A stretch of 42,835 bases of DNA from Bacteroidales bacterium (GCA_029932195.1 JAOZQN010000004.1:1-42835); one strand, 5' to 3'. Counted from the stretch's first letter, positions 7,758 through 17,378 are shown. Translations and numbers: made by a program. Notes: a model not told the origin generated them from the letters alone.

Positions 7758-8750
7758 TTAATCGTCTGTTAAATTGTATCTGGCAACGTCCATTCCAAAG
7801 TCTAAATCTATTGTTTCCAATAATTCCTCCAACTCTGCAAGAGATTTTTTACCAAAGTTTCTGAACTTTAATAAATCATCTTTATTAAATGTAACAAGTT
7901 CTCCAAGAGTTGCTACTTCTGCTGCTTTTAAGCAATTTAATGCTCTAACAGACAAGTCCATATCTACAAGTTTTTTCTTAAGAAGTTGTCTCATGTGCAA
8001 TACTTCTTCGTCAAATTCTTTGTTTTTATTTTGTTCTTCTGTTTCTAAAGTTATTTTTTCGTCGGAGAACAACATAAAATGATGAATTAATATTTTAGCA
8101 GTCTCTTTTAAAGCATCTTTAGGATTAACAGAACCGTCTGTTGCTATTTCTATAACAAGTTTTTCGTAGTCAGTTTTTTGCCCTACACGAAAATTCTCAG
8201 TATAATATTTAACATTTTTTATTGGAGTGTAGATTGCATCAACTGGAATAGAACCAAAAGGCATATCTTCCACATGATTTTCCTCTGCAGGAACATAACC
8301 TCTACCTTTTTCTACCGATATTTCTATCTGAACTTTTACAGAAGAGTCAAATTTACAAATAAGCAAGTCTTTGTTGAGAACTTCAAAATTATTTAGAAAA
8401 TTATTAAAATCACCCGCTCTCATTTCTTCTTTTCCTGTTATTGTTATAACAGCTTTTTCGAAGTCTTCGTCTTCTATAATTTGTTTAAACCTTACTTGTT
8501 TTATATTTAAAACAATTTCAGTAACATCTTCAACAACCCCTGGTATTGTAGAAAATTCATGATCAACTCCTTCTATTTTGATACGAGTAATAGCAAATCC
8601 TTCGAGAGAAGAGAGTAGTATTCTTCGAATAGCATTTCCTACTGTATGCCCGTATCCTGGCTCTAATGGACGAAACTCAAACTTACCAAAGTAATCGTCC
8701 GATTGTATCATGTGCACCTTGTCAGGTTTTTGAAAATCTAAAATCGCCAT
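7758..8750 (-). CDS. rpoA: DNA-directed RNA polymerase subunit alpha
   Basis: RNA polymerase alpha, 330 residues, full length. The N-terminal dimerisation/assembly domain (about 1-230) has the family motif [17 protein letters not shown] and [15 protein letters not shown] charged linker follows, then a C-terminal domain (about 255-320) with [15 protein letters not shown] and [16 protein letters not shown], which contacts DNA and activators. The partners are beta, beta', omega and sigma. It lies in the alpha operon between rpsD and rplQ, the conserved order. The 144-nt leader after rpsD holds several mutually exclusive hairpins. Confidence 0.99.
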   Translation of the reverse strand: MAILDFQKPDKVHMIQSDDYFGKFEFRPLEPGYGHTVGNAIRRILLSSLEGFAITRIKIEGVDHEFSTIPGVVEDVTEIVLNIKQVRFKQIIEDEDFEKAVITITGKEEMRAGDFNNFLNNFEVLNKDLLICKFDSSVKVQIEISVEKGRGYVPAEENHVEDMPFGSIPVDAIYTPIKNVKYYTENFRVGQKTDYEKLVIEIATDGSVNPKDALKETAKILIHHFMLFSDEKITLETEEQNKNKEFDEEVLHMRQLLKKKLVDMDLSVRALNCLKAAEVATLGELVTFNKDDLLKFRNFGKKSLAELEELLETIDLDFGMDVARYNLTDD

Positions 8751-8787
8751 ATTGTGTTTTAATTTTAAAAATTGTTTAATTGTTGTA

Positions 8788-8868
8788 TTGCTAAATCGTT
8801 AAATAATAGCAACTTAACAATTTAGCAACGTTGCTATTTAGGAACAATAATAATTTTATATTTATTAT
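8788..8868 (-). promoter_or_regulatory. Alternative hairpins in the rpsD-rpoA spacer (attenuator-like)
   Basis: Three overlapping pairings exist: 8788-8802 with 8814-8828 (14 of 15 bases match), 8805-8813 with 8830-8838 (9 perfect), and the self-palindrome TAGCAACGTTGCTA at 8823-8836. They share bases, so only some can form at once. A further AT hairpin follows at 8845-8868 (AATAATAA/TTATTATT). The position just upstream of rpoA suits regulation or RNA processing of the alpha operon. This is structure read from sequence only. Confidence 0.4.
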
Positions 8869-8894
8869 TCCTGTTTCCAAACCGTATCAAAATA

Positions 8895-9503
8895 TTATTT
8901 AGAATATAGCTCTACAATAAGTTGTTCGTTTATATTTTCAGGAATATCTTCTCTTTCTGGAGTATTTAAGAATTTTCCAGCCATCAAATTACCATCCCAT
9001 TCTAACCATGCAGATTTAGTGTATCTTGCGGTCGAAAGAGCCTCAGTTATAACAACCAACGATTTTGATTTTTCTCTAACAGAAATAACATTACCTTCTT
9101 TCATTGTTGCAGAAGGAATATTACATACTTTTCCGTCTACAAGTATGTGTTTGTGAGAAACTAATTGTCTTGCTCCTTGTCTTGTAGAAGCTAAACCAAG
9201 TCTATAAACAACATTGTCTAATCTTGATTCTAACAATTGTAAAAATACTTCACCAGTAACACCTTTTACTCTTGTAGCTTTTTTAAATAAATTACGAAAT
9301 TGTTTTTCAAGTAAACCGTAAGTATATTTAGCTTTTTGTTTTTCGCTTAGCTGAATACCATAAGTAGAAGGTTTTTTCCTTCTCTTATTGTTTCCGTGTT
9401 GTCCTGGTGGATAATTCTTTTTTTCAAAGTATTTGTCTGTTCCGTAAATTGCTTCACCAAATTTTCTTGCAATTCTGGTTCTTGGTCCTCTATATCTTGC
9501 CAT
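8895..9503 (-). CDS. rpsD: 30S ribosomal protein S4
   Basis: S4, 202 residues, a primary 16S rRNA binder that nucleates assembly of the 30S body. It starts [17 protein letters not shown] with no N-terminal zinc Cys cluster (zinc-free form). The S4 RNA-binding domain is at about 92-155 ([20 protein letters not shown]). In E. coli S4 autoregulates the alpha operon; here the same neighbours (rpsM, rpsK, rpoA, rplQ) are kept and hairpins follow it, but autoregulation is not shown. Confidence 0.99.
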   Translation of the reverse strand: MARYRGPRTRIARKFGEAIYGTDKYFEKKNYPPGQHGNNKRRKKPSTYGIQLSEKQKAKYTYGLLEKQFRNLFKKATRVKGVTGEVFLQLLESRLDNVVYRLGLASTRQGARQLVSHKHILVDGKVCNIPSATMKEGNVISVREKSKSLVVITEALSTARYTKSAWLEWDGNLMAGKFLNTPEREDIPENINEQLIVELYSK

Positions 9504-9540
9504 TAGTATATAGTTTTTTTTTAATTAATGATTTTATAAA

Positions 9541-9936
9541 TTAAACTCTTCTTCTTTTAGGAGGTCTGCATCCGTTGTGAGGAAGTGGTGTTACATCAAC
9601 AATTTCTGCAACAGAAATTCCAGCTGTAGTTAAAGCTCTGATTGCTGCTTCTCTACCATTTCCAGGTCCTTTTACATAAACCTTAACTTTTCTAAGTCCA
9701 TAATTGAAAGCCTCTTTGGCACAATCATTTGATGCTGTTTGTGCAGCATAAGGAGTATTTTTCTTAGAACCTCTAAACCCCATTTTACCAGCAGACGACC
9801 AACTTATTGTTTGTCCTGTGCCATTAGTTAGAGTTATTATTATGTTGTTGAAAGACGAGTGAATATGTGCTTCACCAATTCCGTCAACTTTTACTTTTTT
9901 CTTCTTTTTGGAAGAAGTTTTTGCTTTTTTTGCCAT
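9541..9936 (-). CDS. rpsK: 30S ribosomal protein S11
   Basis: S11, 131 residues, of the 30S platform. It contains [18 protein letters not shown], then the conserved [14 protein letters not shown] and the C-terminal [18 protein letters not shown] short Lys-rich N-terminus ([15 protein letters not shown]) precedes the fold. It lies 31 nt after rpsM and 37 nt before rpsD in the alpha operon. Confidence 0.99.
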   Translation of the reverse strand: MAKKAKTSSKKKKKVKVDGIGEAHIHSSFNNIIITLTNGTGQTISWSSAGKMGFRGSKKNTPYAAQTASNDCAKEAFNYGLRKVKVYVKGPGNGREAAIRALTTAGISVAEIVDVTPLPHNGCRPPKRRRV

Positions 9937-9967
9937 TATATATGCAGTATTATTCTAAATTAAGTTA

Positions 9968-10345
9968 TTATTTAACAGCTTTCTTTTTGTTTGCTATCGT
10001 TTTTTTCTTACCCTTTCTTGTTCTTGCATTTGTGCTTGTTCTTTGTCCACGAACAGGAAGACCTATTCTGTGTCTAATTCCTCTGTAAGCACCTATATCA
10101 ATAAGTCTTTTGATATTCATTTGAGTTTCAGTCCGTAAAGCTCCCTCTACATCATAATCATCATTGATAATTTTTCTTATCTGAGCTACTTGTGCATCAG
10201 ACCAATCTTTAACTTTCATACTTAAATCAACATTAGCTTTTGTTAGAACTTCTTTTGCAGAAGTTCTTCCAATGCCATATATGTATGTTAAAGCTATTTC
10301 GCCTCGTTTATTTTTGGGTAAATCTATACCTATAATTCTTGCCAT
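9968..10345 (-). CDS. rpsM: 30S ribosomal protein S13
   Basis: S13, 125 residues, of the 30S head, contacting 50S bridges and the P-site tRNA. It shows [14 protein letters not shown] and the conserved basic region [21 protein letters not shown], then a Lys-rich tail. It is the first gene of the alpha section. A 128-nt gap and a consensus promoter (10436-10466) separate it from rpmJ, so it may be transcribed both from the superoperon and from its own promoter. Confidence 0.99.
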   Translation of the reverse strand: MARIIGIDLPKNKRGEIALTYIYGIGRTSAKEVLTKANVDLSMKVKDWSDAQVAQIRKIINDDYDVEGALRTETQMNIKRLIDIGAYRGIRHRIGLPVRGQRTSTNARTRKGKKKTIANKKKAVK

Positions 10346-10435
10346 TTGTTTGTATATTAATTTTTTAAGCTACTGATATTTACGGTTTAACAACCTAAAT
10401 TTAAAGATTATCATCTTATTTTCAAAATCGGGTTG

Positions 10436-10466
10436 CAAAAGTAATATTATTTTTTTAATTAACAAA
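10436..10466 (-). promoter_or_regulatory. Bacteroidota-type promoter upstream of rpsM
   Basis: On the - strand, TTTG (10466-10463), 19 nt, then TACTTTTG (10443-10436). This matches the -33 TTTG / -7 TAnnTTTG promoter known for Bacteroidota sigma-ABfr. Transcription would start near 10430, giving a leader of about 85 nt before the rpsM ATG at 10345. It is an internal promoter for rpsM-rpsK-rpsD-rpoA-rplQ. Confidence 0.75.
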
Positions 10467-10473
10467 ATAAATT

Positions 10474-10590
10474 TTATCCTTGTCTTTGTTTAAACTTAGG
10501 ATTTTTTTTATTGATAACATATAATCTCCCTTTCCTTCTGACTATCTTGCAGTCAGAACTCCTTTTTTTTACTGAAGCTCTTACTTTCAT
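10474..10590 (-). CDS. rpmJ: 50S ribosomal protein L36 (zinc-free form)
   Basis: A 38-residue gene. The protein starts [20 protein letters not shown] and ends NPKFKQRQG, the full L36 pattern. The zinc-binding form has a C-C-C-H set; here only one Cys (residue 14) remains, so this is the C-minus, zinc-independent type that is usual in Bacteroidota. It lies 20 nt after infA, in the conserved order infA-rpmJ-rpsM. Confidence 0.96.
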   Translation of the reverse strand: MKVRASVKKRSSDCKIVRRKGRLYVINKKNPKFKQRQG

Positions 10591-10610
10591 TTTTTATTTT
10601 TTATTTAAGT

Positions 10611-10829
10611 TTATTTGTATCTATAAGTTATGCGTCCTTTAGAAAGGTCGTATGGAGACATTTCTACTTTTACTTTATCGCCAGCAAGTATTCTAATATA
10701 ATTCATTCTCATTTTACCCGAAATATGTGCAAGAATTTTATGCCCGTTTTCAAGTTCAACTGTAAATTTTGCATTAGAAAGTGCTTCCAATATTAATCCG
10801 TCTTTTTCTATTGAGGGTTGTTTAGCCAT
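10611..10829 (-). CDS. infA: Translation initiation factor IF-1
   Basis: IF-1, 72 residues, the universal length; a single OB-fold that binds the 30S A site during initiation. It starts [22 protein letters not shown] and contains [22 protein letters not shown] and [20 protein letters not shown], nearly identical to the family pattern. It sits 20 nt after map and 20 nt before rpmJ. Confidence 0.99.
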   Translation of the reverse strand: MAKQPSIEKDGLILEALSNAKFTVELENGHKILAHISGKMRMNYIRILAGDKVKVEMSPYDLSKGRITYRYK

Positions 10830-10849
10830 TTTTCTTTATTTTAACTGTT

Positions 10850-11653
10850 TTAAGGACTACTAATATAATCATTTTTTTTAATCGCCTCTTCTATGTATTT
10901 AAAGGTAGATAAGATATCTGCCTTACCATTTTTTACGGCTATCGAAAGTTCGTAATGTGCAGAAGGTTTTCCGTCAGTAGTTCTAGCTGTCCAGCCGTCA
11001 TCACTATCAATATAAATATCTTCTACACCCATATTAATCATAGGCTCGATGGCAATAGTTAGTCCATTTCTTAATTTTTTTCCACGTCCTCGCTTTCCGT
11101 AGTTATTTACAGTAGGAGATTCGTGTAGTTCTAAACCAACTCCATGCCCTGTCATTCGTCTAACAACAGTATATCCTCTTTGTTTTACATGATTTTCTAC
11201 TGCGAAGCCAATATCTCCAAGTCTATTTCCGTGAATTGCAACTTCAATAGCCTTGTATAACGATTCTCTTGTGGCTTTCATTAAGTTCCAAGTTTCTTGC
11301 TCTACTTTACCAATGGCATAAGTAAAAGCAGAATCTCCATGAAATCCATTAAGTTCAACTCCACAATCAACTGAAACAATATCTCCTTCTTTTATTTCAT
11401 AATCCGAAGGGATACCATGAACAACAACATCATTTACAGAAATACAAAGAGTATTTGGAAAACCATGATAGTCTAAAAATGAAGGAATACCACCATTATC
11501 TTGAATATATTCTTTTGCAATTTTATCTAAATCTATAGTTTTTACTCCCGGTTTCATTGCCATTGCAACTTGTTCATGAGCTTTGGCAACCATAAGATTA
11601 CTTTCTCTAATAGATTCTATTTGCTGGTCTGTTTTATAAATTATTTTTTTCAT
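10850..11653 (-). CDS. map: Type I methionine aminopeptidase
   Basis: Removes the initiator Met from nascent proteins. It has 267 residues and the single-domain pita-bread fold. The metal ligands are visible: Asp96, Asp107, His170, Glu203 and Glu235, with substrate-binding His79 (VVHGIP) and His177 (GLELHE). The extra C-terminal residues (about 243-267) are a short charged tail. The start codon overlaps the secY stop by one base (TAATG), which suggests translational coupling. There is no adk gene between secY and map, unlike in many other bacteria. Confidence 0.99.
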   Translation of the reverse strand: MKKIIYKTDQQIESIRESNLMVAKAHEQVAMAMKPGVKTIDLDKIAKEYIQDNGGIPSFLDYHGFPNTLCISVNDVVVHGIPSDYEIKEGDIVSVDCGVELNGFHGDSAFTYAIGKVEQETWNLMKATRESLYKAIEVAIHGNRLGDIGFAVENHVKQRGYTVVRRMTGHGVGLELHESPTVNNYGKRGRGKKLRNGLTIAIEPMINMGVEDIYIDSDDGWTARTTDGKPSAHYELSIAVKNGKADILSTFKYIEEAIKKNDYISSP

Positions 11654-12996
11654 TACATTCCTGATGGTGCTCCAACTCTACCTTTTAGTTTTCCTGATTT
11701 CATTAACCCGTCATAATGTCTCATCATTAAATGACTTTCAATTTGCTGTAAAGTATCAAGAACTACACCTACCAAAATAAGTAACGATGTTCCTCCATAA
11801 AATTGAGCAAACTGTCCATTAATTCCTGCTATCATTGCAAAAGCCGGTAAAATAGCAACTATTGCGAGAAAGATAGAACCAGGTAATGTAATTTTAGACA
11901 TTATATTATCAAGGTGTTCTACTGTTTTCTTTCCTGGCTTAACTCCTGGAATAAAACCACCATTCTTTTTCATATCTTCTGCCATTTGTGTAGGATTTAC
12001 AGTTATAGCAGTATAAAAATATGTGAAAATAATAATCATTATTGCAAATGTGAAGTTATACCAAAAGCCAGTGTAATCTGAAAAAGCAGCACCAACTCCG
12101 CTCAAAAGTTTAGAGTCTAATCTTACTAACATAAGAGGTAAAAACATTAAAGCTTGTGCGAAAATGATGGGCATTACACCCGCAGCATTTACTTTTAGTG
12201 GAATATATTGTCTAACACCACCGTATTGCTTGTTACCAACAATTCTTTTTGCATATTGAACAGGAATTCTTCTTGTGCCTTGCACGAGCATTATTGAAGC
12301 TACAAATACTAAGAAAAGAACAATCATTTCTACAAGAAATAATATTAAACCACCACCTTCTGCTTCTAATCTTGAGAAGAATTCAGCAAATAATGAGAAC
12401 GGTAATCTTGCGATAATACCTATCATTATTAGTAATGATATTCCATTTCCTATTCCTTTATCTGTAATTTTTTCACCTAACCACATTACAAAAATAGTTC
12501 CCGCAGTAAGAGTAATAATAGATGGTAAAACAAAATCTAATATACCATAACCTGCAACAAAAGCAGATTCAGGAAGTTGGTAACGTAAATTAGCAAGATA
12601 ACTTGGTGCTTGGAACAATAGAATAGCTACTGTTAAATACCTTGTTATTTGTGTTATTTTTTTACGTCCACTTTCTCCCTCTCTTTGTAGTTTTTGGAAA
12701 TAAGGCACAGCCATTCCGAGCAATTGGATTACAATTGAAGCAGAAATATATGGCATAATACCAAGTGCAAATACCGAAGCATTAGCAAATGCTCCACCAG
12801 AGAACATATTGAGAATTGAAAGCAAACCTGTATCTGTTTGACTTTGCAAATTAGCTAACTGTGTTGGGTCTATTCCCGGTAGCACTACATGAGCACCAAA
12901 CCTATATACAAGAATAAAGCCCAAAGTTACCAAGATTTTGGTTCTCAAGTCTTCAATTTTGTAAATATTTTTTATCGTTTCTATGAACCTTTTCAT
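11653..12996 (-). CDS. secY: Preprotein translocase subunit SecY
   Basis: The channel-forming subunit of the SecYEG translocon in the inner membrane, 447 residues, with about ten transmembrane segments. Family landmarks are GFILVYRFGAHVVLPGID near the N-terminus, the plug-region SGGAFANASVFALGIMPYISASI, the cytosolic loop QREGESGRKKITQITRY, and RRIPVQYAKRIVG. It is located after rplO, as usual in the spc operon. A 114-nt spacer with a 12-bp inverted repeat precedes it. Confidence 0.99.
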   Translation of the reverse strand: MKRFIETIKNIYKIEDLRTKILVTLGFILVYRFGAHVVLPGIDPTQLANLQSQTDTGLLSILNMFSGGAFANASVFALGIMPYISASIVIQLLGMAVPYFQKLQREGESGRKKITQITRYLTVAILLFQAPSYLANLRYQLPESAFVAGYGILDFVLPSIITLTAGTIFVMWLGEKITDKGIGNGISLLIMIGIIARLPFSLFAEFFSRLEAEGGGLILFLVEMIVLFLVFVASIMLVQGTRRIPVQYAKRIVGNKQYGGVRQYIPLKVNAAGVMPIIFAQALMFLPLMLVRLDSKLLSGVGAAFSDYTGFWYNFTFAIMIIIFTYFYTAITVNPTQMAEDMKKNGGFIPGVKPGKKTVEHLDNIMSKITLPGSIFLAIVAILPAFAMIAGINGQFAQFYGGTSLLILVGVVLDTLQQIESHLMMRHYDGLMKSGKLKGRVGAPSGM

Positions 12997-13037
12997 TCTA
13001 ACTTTTATTGATTATTAGTTATTTTACTTTCGACAGT

Positions 13038-13100
13038 CTCTAAAAATTTGAATTTAATTTTTCTTAGAATAGAAAGTTTTAAGTATCTAAATTTTTAGAG
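13038..13100. repeat. Inverted repeat in the rplO-secY spacer
   Basis: Perfect 12-bp arms CTCTAAAAATTT (13038-13049) and AAATTTTTAGAG (13089-13100) with a 39-nt loop, inside the operon. There is no T-run beyond the stem. It may influence mRNA processing or relative expression of secY, but nothing in the sequence shows this. Confidence 0.5.
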
Positions 13101-13110
13101 CTTATCTTTT

Positions 13111-13557
13111 TTAAAGGACAACAGCTTTTCCTTCTACTGCTTCTATTGATTTTATTGCTGATTTAGAAAATGCGTCAACTGTTACTTCTATTTTTTTAGT
13201 AAGAGTTCCATTTCCCAAAACTTTGATTAAATCTTTTTTAGAAGCTAAACCTGTATTTACTAAAACTTCTTTGTCTATCACAGATAAATTTTTATCTGTA
13301 GCAAGTTTTTCTAAGTCAAATAAATTAACAGCTTTATACTCTACTCTGTTTATGTTTGTAAAACCAAATTTAGGCACACGTCTGATAAGTGGCATTTGTC
13401 CACCCTCGAAACCAATTTTACGGCTATATCCTGAACGAGACTTAGCACCCTTATGCCCTCTTGTGGCTGTGCGTCCTTTTCCGCTACCGATACCTCTACC
13501 GATTCGCTTTCTTGTTTTTGTTGAACCTTCTGCAGGTTTTAAATTACTTAAATCCAT
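13111..13557 (-). CDS. rplO: 50S ribosomal protein L15
   Basis: L15, 148 residues, a late-assembly large-subunit protein. It starts MDLSNLKPAEGSTKTRKRIG, continues with the Gly/Arg-rich GSGKGRTATRGHKGAKSRSG and the conserved FEGGQMPLIRRVPKFGF. The C-terminal globular domain is normal in length. It lies 5 nt after rpmD. Confidence 0.98.
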   Translation of the reverse strand: MDLSNLKPAEGSTKTRKRIGRGIGSGKGRTATRGHKGAKSRSGYSRKIGFEGGQMPLIRRVPKFGFTNINRVEYKAVNLFDLEKLATDKNLSVIDKEVLVNTGLASKKDLIKVLGNGTLTKKIEVTVDAFSKSAIKSIEAVEGKAVVL

Positions 13558-13562
13558 TGTAT

Positions 13563-13742
13563 TTATATTTTTTCTACTTCGATTAGATGACTAACTTTAC
13601 TTACCATTCCCAATATTTGTGGAGTAGCATTATGTTCTACTGTAGCACGTATTTTTCTTAAACCTAATGCTTTAACAGTGTTTTTTTGCCTTTTAGTAGC
13701 ACCAATGATGCTCTTTTTTTGCGTAATTTTAATTTTATCCAT
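13563..13742 (-). CDS. rpmD: 50S ribosomal protein L30
   Basis: L30, 59 residues. The start is the ATG at 13742 (MDKIKITQKKSIIGATKRQK), which gives the family length and lies 13 nt after rpsE; the upstream in-frame ATG at 13802 would add 20 non-conserved residues and overlap rpsE. The conserved core KNTVKALGLRKIRATVEH and C-terminal GMVSKVSHLIEVE are present. Confidence 0.96.
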   Translation of the reverse strand: MDKIKITQKKSIIGATKRQKNTVKALGLRKIRATVEHNATPQILGMVSKVSHLIEVEKI

Positions 13743-13755
13743 TTTAGAAAATAAA

Positions 13756-14268
13756 TTATCCGTTAAAAACTTTTTGCACTGAAATTCCTCTATGTTCTGC
13801 AATTGTTTTAGGGTCTCTAAGTTCGGTAAGAGCTTTAAATGTAGCTTTTACTAAGTTGTGCGAATTTGCCGAGCCTTTTGATTTTGCAAGAACATCTTTT
13901 ATACCTACGCTTTCCAAAACAGGTCTCATTGCTCCACCAGCTTTCACACCTGTTCCGTGTGATGCAGGTTTGATAAATACGTGAGCTCCACCATATTTTG
14001 CTATTTGTTCGTGAGGTATTGTTCCTTTGTGAATAGGAATTCTAACCAAGTTTTTCTTTGCTTGGTCTAAACCTTTAGCTATTGCAGTAGTAACCTCATT
14101 AGCTTTTCCTAATCCGTATCCTACAATTCCGTTTTCGTCTCCTACAACAACCATTGCCGAGAAGCTAAATGTTCGTCCACCTTTGGTAACCTTTGTTACT
14201 CTGTTGATAGCAACAAGTCTATCTTTTAATTCAAGGTCTCCTATTTTTACTTTTTTATTACTTGTCAT
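13756..14268 (-). CDS. rpsE: 30S ribosomal protein S5
   Basis: S5, 170 residues, of the 30S body, important for fidelity. It contains the N-terminal double-stranded-RNA-binding-like domain ([20 protein letters not shown], then [15 protein letters not shown]) and the C-terminal domain with [16 protein letters not shown] and [13 protein letters not shown]. The order rplR-rpsE-rpmD is conserved. Confidence 0.99.
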   Translation of the reverse strand: MTSNKKVKIGDLELKDRLVAINRVTKVTKGGRTFSFSAMVVVGDENGIVGYGLGKANEVTTAIAKGLDQAKKNLVRIPIHKGTIPHEQIAKYGGAHVFIKPASHGTGVKAGGAMRPVLESVGIKDVLAKSKGSANSHNLVKATFKALTELRDPKTIAEHRGISVQKVFNG

Positions 14269-14293
14269 ATTGTAAATGTCCTAATAATTTGAT

Positions 14294-14653
14294 TTAAAAA
14301 ATAATGCCCCCTTCTCTTACAGCGTCAGCAAGAGCTTTAACTCTACCATGATAGATATATCCATTTCTATCAAAAACTACAGATTTAATGTCAGAGTTTA
14401 ACGCTTTTTCAGAAAGTAATTTGCCAACAAGTTTTGCTTGTTCTGCTTTCGTTACCTCTTTTTTGTCCACAATTTCTTTGTTTAAAGAAGAAGCAGCAAC
14501 AAGAGTTTTTCCATCTGAATCATTAATTATTTGAGCATAAATATGTTTGTTACTTCTGAAAACAGATAAACGAGGTCTATCATTTGTTCCAGAAATCTTT
14601 TTTCTTATACGATATTTAATCGTTTGTCTTCTTTTGTTTTTATCAAAAGCCAT
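14294..14653 (-). CDS. rplR: 50S ribosomal protein L18
   Basis: L18, 119 residues, which binds 5S rRNA with L5 and L25 in the central protuberance. It has the basic N-terminus, then [20 protein letters not shown] and the C-terminal [24 protein letters not shown] 139-nt spacer with a hairpin separates it from rplF upstream, an unusually wide gap for this cluster. Confidence 0.98.
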   Translation of the reverse strand: MAFDKNKRRQTIKYRIRKKISGTNDRPRLSVFRSNKHIYAQIINDSDGKTLVAASSLNKEIVDKKEVTKAEQAKLVGKLLSEKALNSDIKSVVFDRNGYIYHGRVKALADAVREGGIIF

Positions 14654-14720
14654 TTTCTTATTTTTTTATTGATTTTTAACCATAAAAGTTCATAAAGTTA
14701 AAAGTTATAAAGCAAGAATA

Positions 14721-14751
14721 ATTTTTACTTACAAGTATTTTAAGTAAAAAT
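14721..14751. repeat. Hairpin in the rplF-rplR spacer
   Basis: Perfect 10-bp arms ATTTTTACTT (14721-14730) and AAGTAAAAAT (14742-14751) with an 11-nt loop. The flanks (about 14688-14718 and 14762-14790) also carry inverted AAGTTAAAAGTT / AACTTTTAACTT words, so the whole spacer can fold back. No T-run terminator is evident on the - strand. Confidence 0.5.
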
Positions 14752-14792
14752 ACTATTTCAATATTTTACAACTTTTAACTTTCTACTTTTAA

Positions 14793-15347
14793 CTACTTAG
14801 CAGCAGCCATTTTACCTTGTTTCCTTCTAAGTTCTTCTCCAACAAACTTGATACCTTTCCCTTTGTAAGGTTCTGGCTTACGGAAAGAACGAATTTTAGC
14901 AATTACATGTCCCAATAATTGTTTATCTACTGAAGTTAAAGTTAGTATTGGGTTTGCTCTTTTTTGAGTATCTGCCGAAATTTTCACTTCAGCAGGAATT
15001 TCCATCAAAATATTGTGCGAAAATCCTAAGTGCATATCTAAAAGTTGCCCTGTGGAGGTTACTTTATAACCAACACCTACAAATTCTAATTTTGCGGTAA
15101 ATCCTGTTGATACTCCAATAACCATATTATTGATTAAGGCTCTTGACAACCCGTGTAAAGATTTGTGTCTTTTTTGGTCGGTTGGTCTTCCAAGAATTAC
15201 TTCGTTGTCTTTAACTTCTACACTAATACTAGAGTCTAATTTTTGCGTTATTTCGCCAAGTTTTCCTTTTACAGTAACAGTGTTCTTGTCCATCTTAACC
15301 TGAACACCTGCAGGAATACTTACTGGTAGTTTACCTATTCTTGACAT
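14793..15347 (-). CDS. rplF: 50S ribosomal protein L6
   Basis: L6, 184 residues, near the factor-binding site of the 50S subunit. It has two repeated domains; it starts MSRIGKLPVSIPAGVQVKMD and has the C-terminal signature PEPYKGKGIKFVGEELRRKQGK. Length is normal. It lies 30 nt after rpsH in the spc order. Confidence 0.99.
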   Translation of the reverse strand: MSRIGKLPVSIPAGVQVKMDKNTVTVKGKLGEITQKLDSSISVEVKDNEVILGRPTDQKRHKSLHGLSRALINNMVIGVSTGFTAKLEFVGVGYKVTSTGQLLDMHLGFSHNILMEIPAEVKISADTQKRANPILTLTSVDKQLLGHVIAKIRSFRKPEPYKGKGIKFVGEELRRKQGKMAAAK

Positions 15348-15377
15348 TTTTATAAATCTTTTCGTTGTTGTTATTTT

Positions 15378-15776
15378 TTAATATACGTAACAAAGAACTT
15401 CTCCTCCAACTTTGTTGGCACGTGCGTCTTTGTCACTCATTACACCTTTTGATGTAGATATAATTGCTATACCAAGTCCGTTTAAAACTCTTGGTAAGTT
15501 TCTGTTATCTGCATATTTTCTTAAACCAGGTTTGCTGATTTTTTGAATTTTCTTTATTGCAGGAACTTTAGAAACCGGATGATATTTTAAAGCAATTTTT
15601 ATATTGCCTTGATATCCTTTATCTTCAAATTTGTAACTAAGAATATATCCTTTATCGTATAATATTTTTGTGATTTCCTTTTTCAAGTTTGAAGCTGGAA
15701 TTTCTACCACTTTGTGGTTAGCCATTATACCATTTCTTATTCTTGTTAAATAATCTGCTATTGGGTCTGTAAACAT
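15378..15776 (-). CDS. rpsH: 30S ribosomal protein S8
   Basis: S8, 132 residues, a primary 16S rRNA-binding protein and, in E. coli, the spc operon repressor. It contains [20 protein letters not shown] and the C-terminal signature [30 protein letters not shown]. Whether it regulates here is unknown. It lies 32 nt after rpsN. Confidence 0.99.
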   Translation of the reverse strand: MFTDPIADYLTRIRNGIMANHKVVEIPASNLKKEITKILYDKGYILSYKFEDKGYQGNIKIALKYHPVSKVPAIKKIQKISKPGLRKYADNRNLPRVLNGLGIAIISTSKGVMSDKDARANKVGGEVLCYVY

Positions 15777-15808
15777 TTTAAAGTCTATTTAAGTTATTTA
15801 TTTTATTT

Positions 15809-16096
15809 CTACCAGCTTGCTTTCCTAATTCCAGGTATTAAACCGTTTGAAGCCATTTCTCTGAAGTTAATTCTGCTTATACCAAATTGTCTCATGTAAC
15901 CTCTTGGTCTTCCTGTAATTCTACATCTATTTCTGTATCTAATTGGTGAAGAGTTCTTTGGTAAAAGTTGCAACAAATCTGCTGCTTCTTTATCGCCTTC
16001 TTTCACTCTTTTTTTTAGTTCAGCTCTTCTTTCTGCGTATTTTTCTATAAGTTTTTTTCTTTTAGCTTCACGAGCTATCATTGATTGCTTAGCCAT
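15809..16096 (-). CDS. rpsN: 30S ribosomal protein S14 (zinc-free form)
   Basis: S14, 95 residues, of the 30S head. It lacks the CxxC-CxxC zinc ribbon of the short form and has the long-form pattern [20 protein letters not shown] and [18 protein letters not shown]. The middle ([17 protein letters not shown]) looks a few residues longer than is common in the phylum. It lies 17 nt after rplE. Confidence 0.98.
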   Translation of the reverse strand: MAKQSMIAREAKRKKLIEKYAERRAELKKRVKEGDKEAADLLQLLPKNSSPIRYRNRCRITGRPRGYMRQFGISRINFREMASNGLIPGIRKASW

Positions 16097-16113
16097 ATTT
16101 TTTTTATTTAAAA

Positions 16114-16665
16114 TTAGTTCTTTTTAAAAGGGAAGCCAAACTCTTTTAGAAGAGCAAAACCTTCTTCATCTGTTTGAGCAGTAGTAACAAATGTTATGTT
16201 AAGCCCGTTTAATTTTTTAATTTTTTCGTATTCTATTTCAGGAAAAATAATTTGTTCTTTAATTCCTAAAGTATAATTTCCTCTACCGTCGAACTTAGTT
16301 GAGATGCCGTTAAAGTCTTTTACAGCAGGAAGAGATGCAGATACCAATCTTTCTAAAAATTCGTACATTGTTCCTCTTCTTAAAGTTACTCGAACTCCAA
16401 TTTCGTTTCCTTTTCTAAGTTTAAAGTTTGAGATGTCCTTCTTAGACAAAGTAGTAACAGCTTTTTGTCCAGCTATAGCAGTCATTTCTGCTTGTGCTGC
16501 GTCTATTAATTTTTTGTCTATTAATGCACCTCCAACGCCTTGATTTAAAACAATCTTTTCTAATCTTGGTACTTGCATATTTGATGTGTAGTCAAACTTT
16601 TTCATCAAAGCAGGTACTATTTCGTTATAAAATTTTGTTTTATAATTTGGAATGTATTTACCCAT
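16114..16665 (-). CDS. rplE: 50S ribosomal protein L5
   Basis: L5, 183 residues, which binds 5S rRNA and contacts P-site tRNA. The conserved [38 protein letters not shown] and [15 protein letters not shown] are present. The start codon overlaps the rplX stop by one base (TAATG), so translation is probably coupled. Confidence 0.99.
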   Translation of the reverse strand: MGKYIPNYKTKFYNEIVPALMKKFDYTSNMQVPRLEKIVLNQGVGGALIDKKLIDAAQAEMTAIAGQKAVTTLSKKDISNFKLRKGNEIGVRVTLRRGTMYEFLERLVSASLPAVKDFNGISTKFDGRGNYTLGIKEQIIFPEIEYEKIKKLNGLNITFVTTAQTDEEGFALLKEFGFPFKKN

Positions 16666-16991
16666 TATTTTATTTCTACTTTATTCTTTGATTTTTTAGA
16701 AAATCTTACAAGATTTCCTTCTTTATTTTTTTTACGTCCTATTTTAGTAGGTTCACCTGTTTCGGGACAGATTGGCTGTAAATTAGATAAATGTATTGGA
16801 GCTTCTACTTCAACAATATTACCTTCAGCATTTTCAGATGTAGGCTTTTTATGTTTGTGAACAATATTCACACCTTCTACTATTGCTTTATAGTCATCTA
16901 TAATAACTTTTAGCACCCTACCTTTTGTCCCTTTGTAATTGCCGGCATTAACATATACGTTATCGCCTTTTTTTATATGAAATTTTTTCAT
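16665..16991 (-). CDS. rplX: 50S ribosomal protein L24
   Basis: L24, 108 residues, an assembly-initiator protein of the 50S subunit. It has a KOW motif at the N-terminus ([20 protein letters not shown]) and the conserved NIVHKHKKP and [20 protein letters not shown]. Length is normal. It is coupled to rplE by a one-base overlap and lies 21 nt after rplN. Confidence 0.99.
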   Translation of the reverse strand: MKKFHIKKGDNVYVNAGNYKGTKGRVLKVIIDDYKAIVEGVNIVHKHKKPTSENAEGNIVEVEAPIHLSNLQPICPETGEPTKIGRKKNKEGNLVRFSKKSKNKVEIK

Positions 16992-17012
16992 AATTCTCAG
17001 AATATTAATTTA

Positions 17013-17378
17013 TTATAAAACTTCTGGAGCGAGAGAAACAATTTTCATATAATTTTTTCTCAATTCTCTTGGAATAGGTCCAAAAATACGGGTTCCTTTT
17101 ATCTCTCCTGCTGTATCTAACAATACTACCGCATTATCGTCGAATCTAATATAAGACCCGTCTGTTCTGCGTACCTCTTTTCTTGTTCTAACAACTACTG
17201 CTTTTATTACAGTTCCTTTTTTTACCTCTCCAGAAGGAATTGCACTTTTTACAGTAACTACTATTTTGTCGCCTACAGTAGCATATTTTTGTTGAGAACC
17301 TCCTAAAATATTAATACATAGTACTTCTTTTGCACCTGTATTATCTGCGACTGTAAGTCTTGATTCTTTTTGTATCAT
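17013..17378 (-). CDS. rplN: 50S ribosomal protein L14
   Basis: L14, 121 residues, at the 30S interface of the large subunit. It starts [20 protein letters not shown] and carries [19 protein letters not shown] and [13 protein letters not shown], all diagnostic. Only 2 nt separate it from rpsQ, indicating tight co-translation. Confidence 0.99.
   Translation of the reverse strand: MIQKESRLTVADNTGAKEVLCINILGGSQQKYATVGDKIVVTVKSAIPSGEVKKGTVIKAVVVRTRKEVRRTDGSYIRFDDNAVVLLDTAGEIKGTRIFGPIPRELRKNYMKIVSLAPEVL

Noticed and set aside
13743-13802. Longer N-terminus for L30 (20 extra codons)
   Set aside because: It would overlap the rpsE 3' end by 47 nt and is unlike any L30; the ATG at 13742 gives the usual length.
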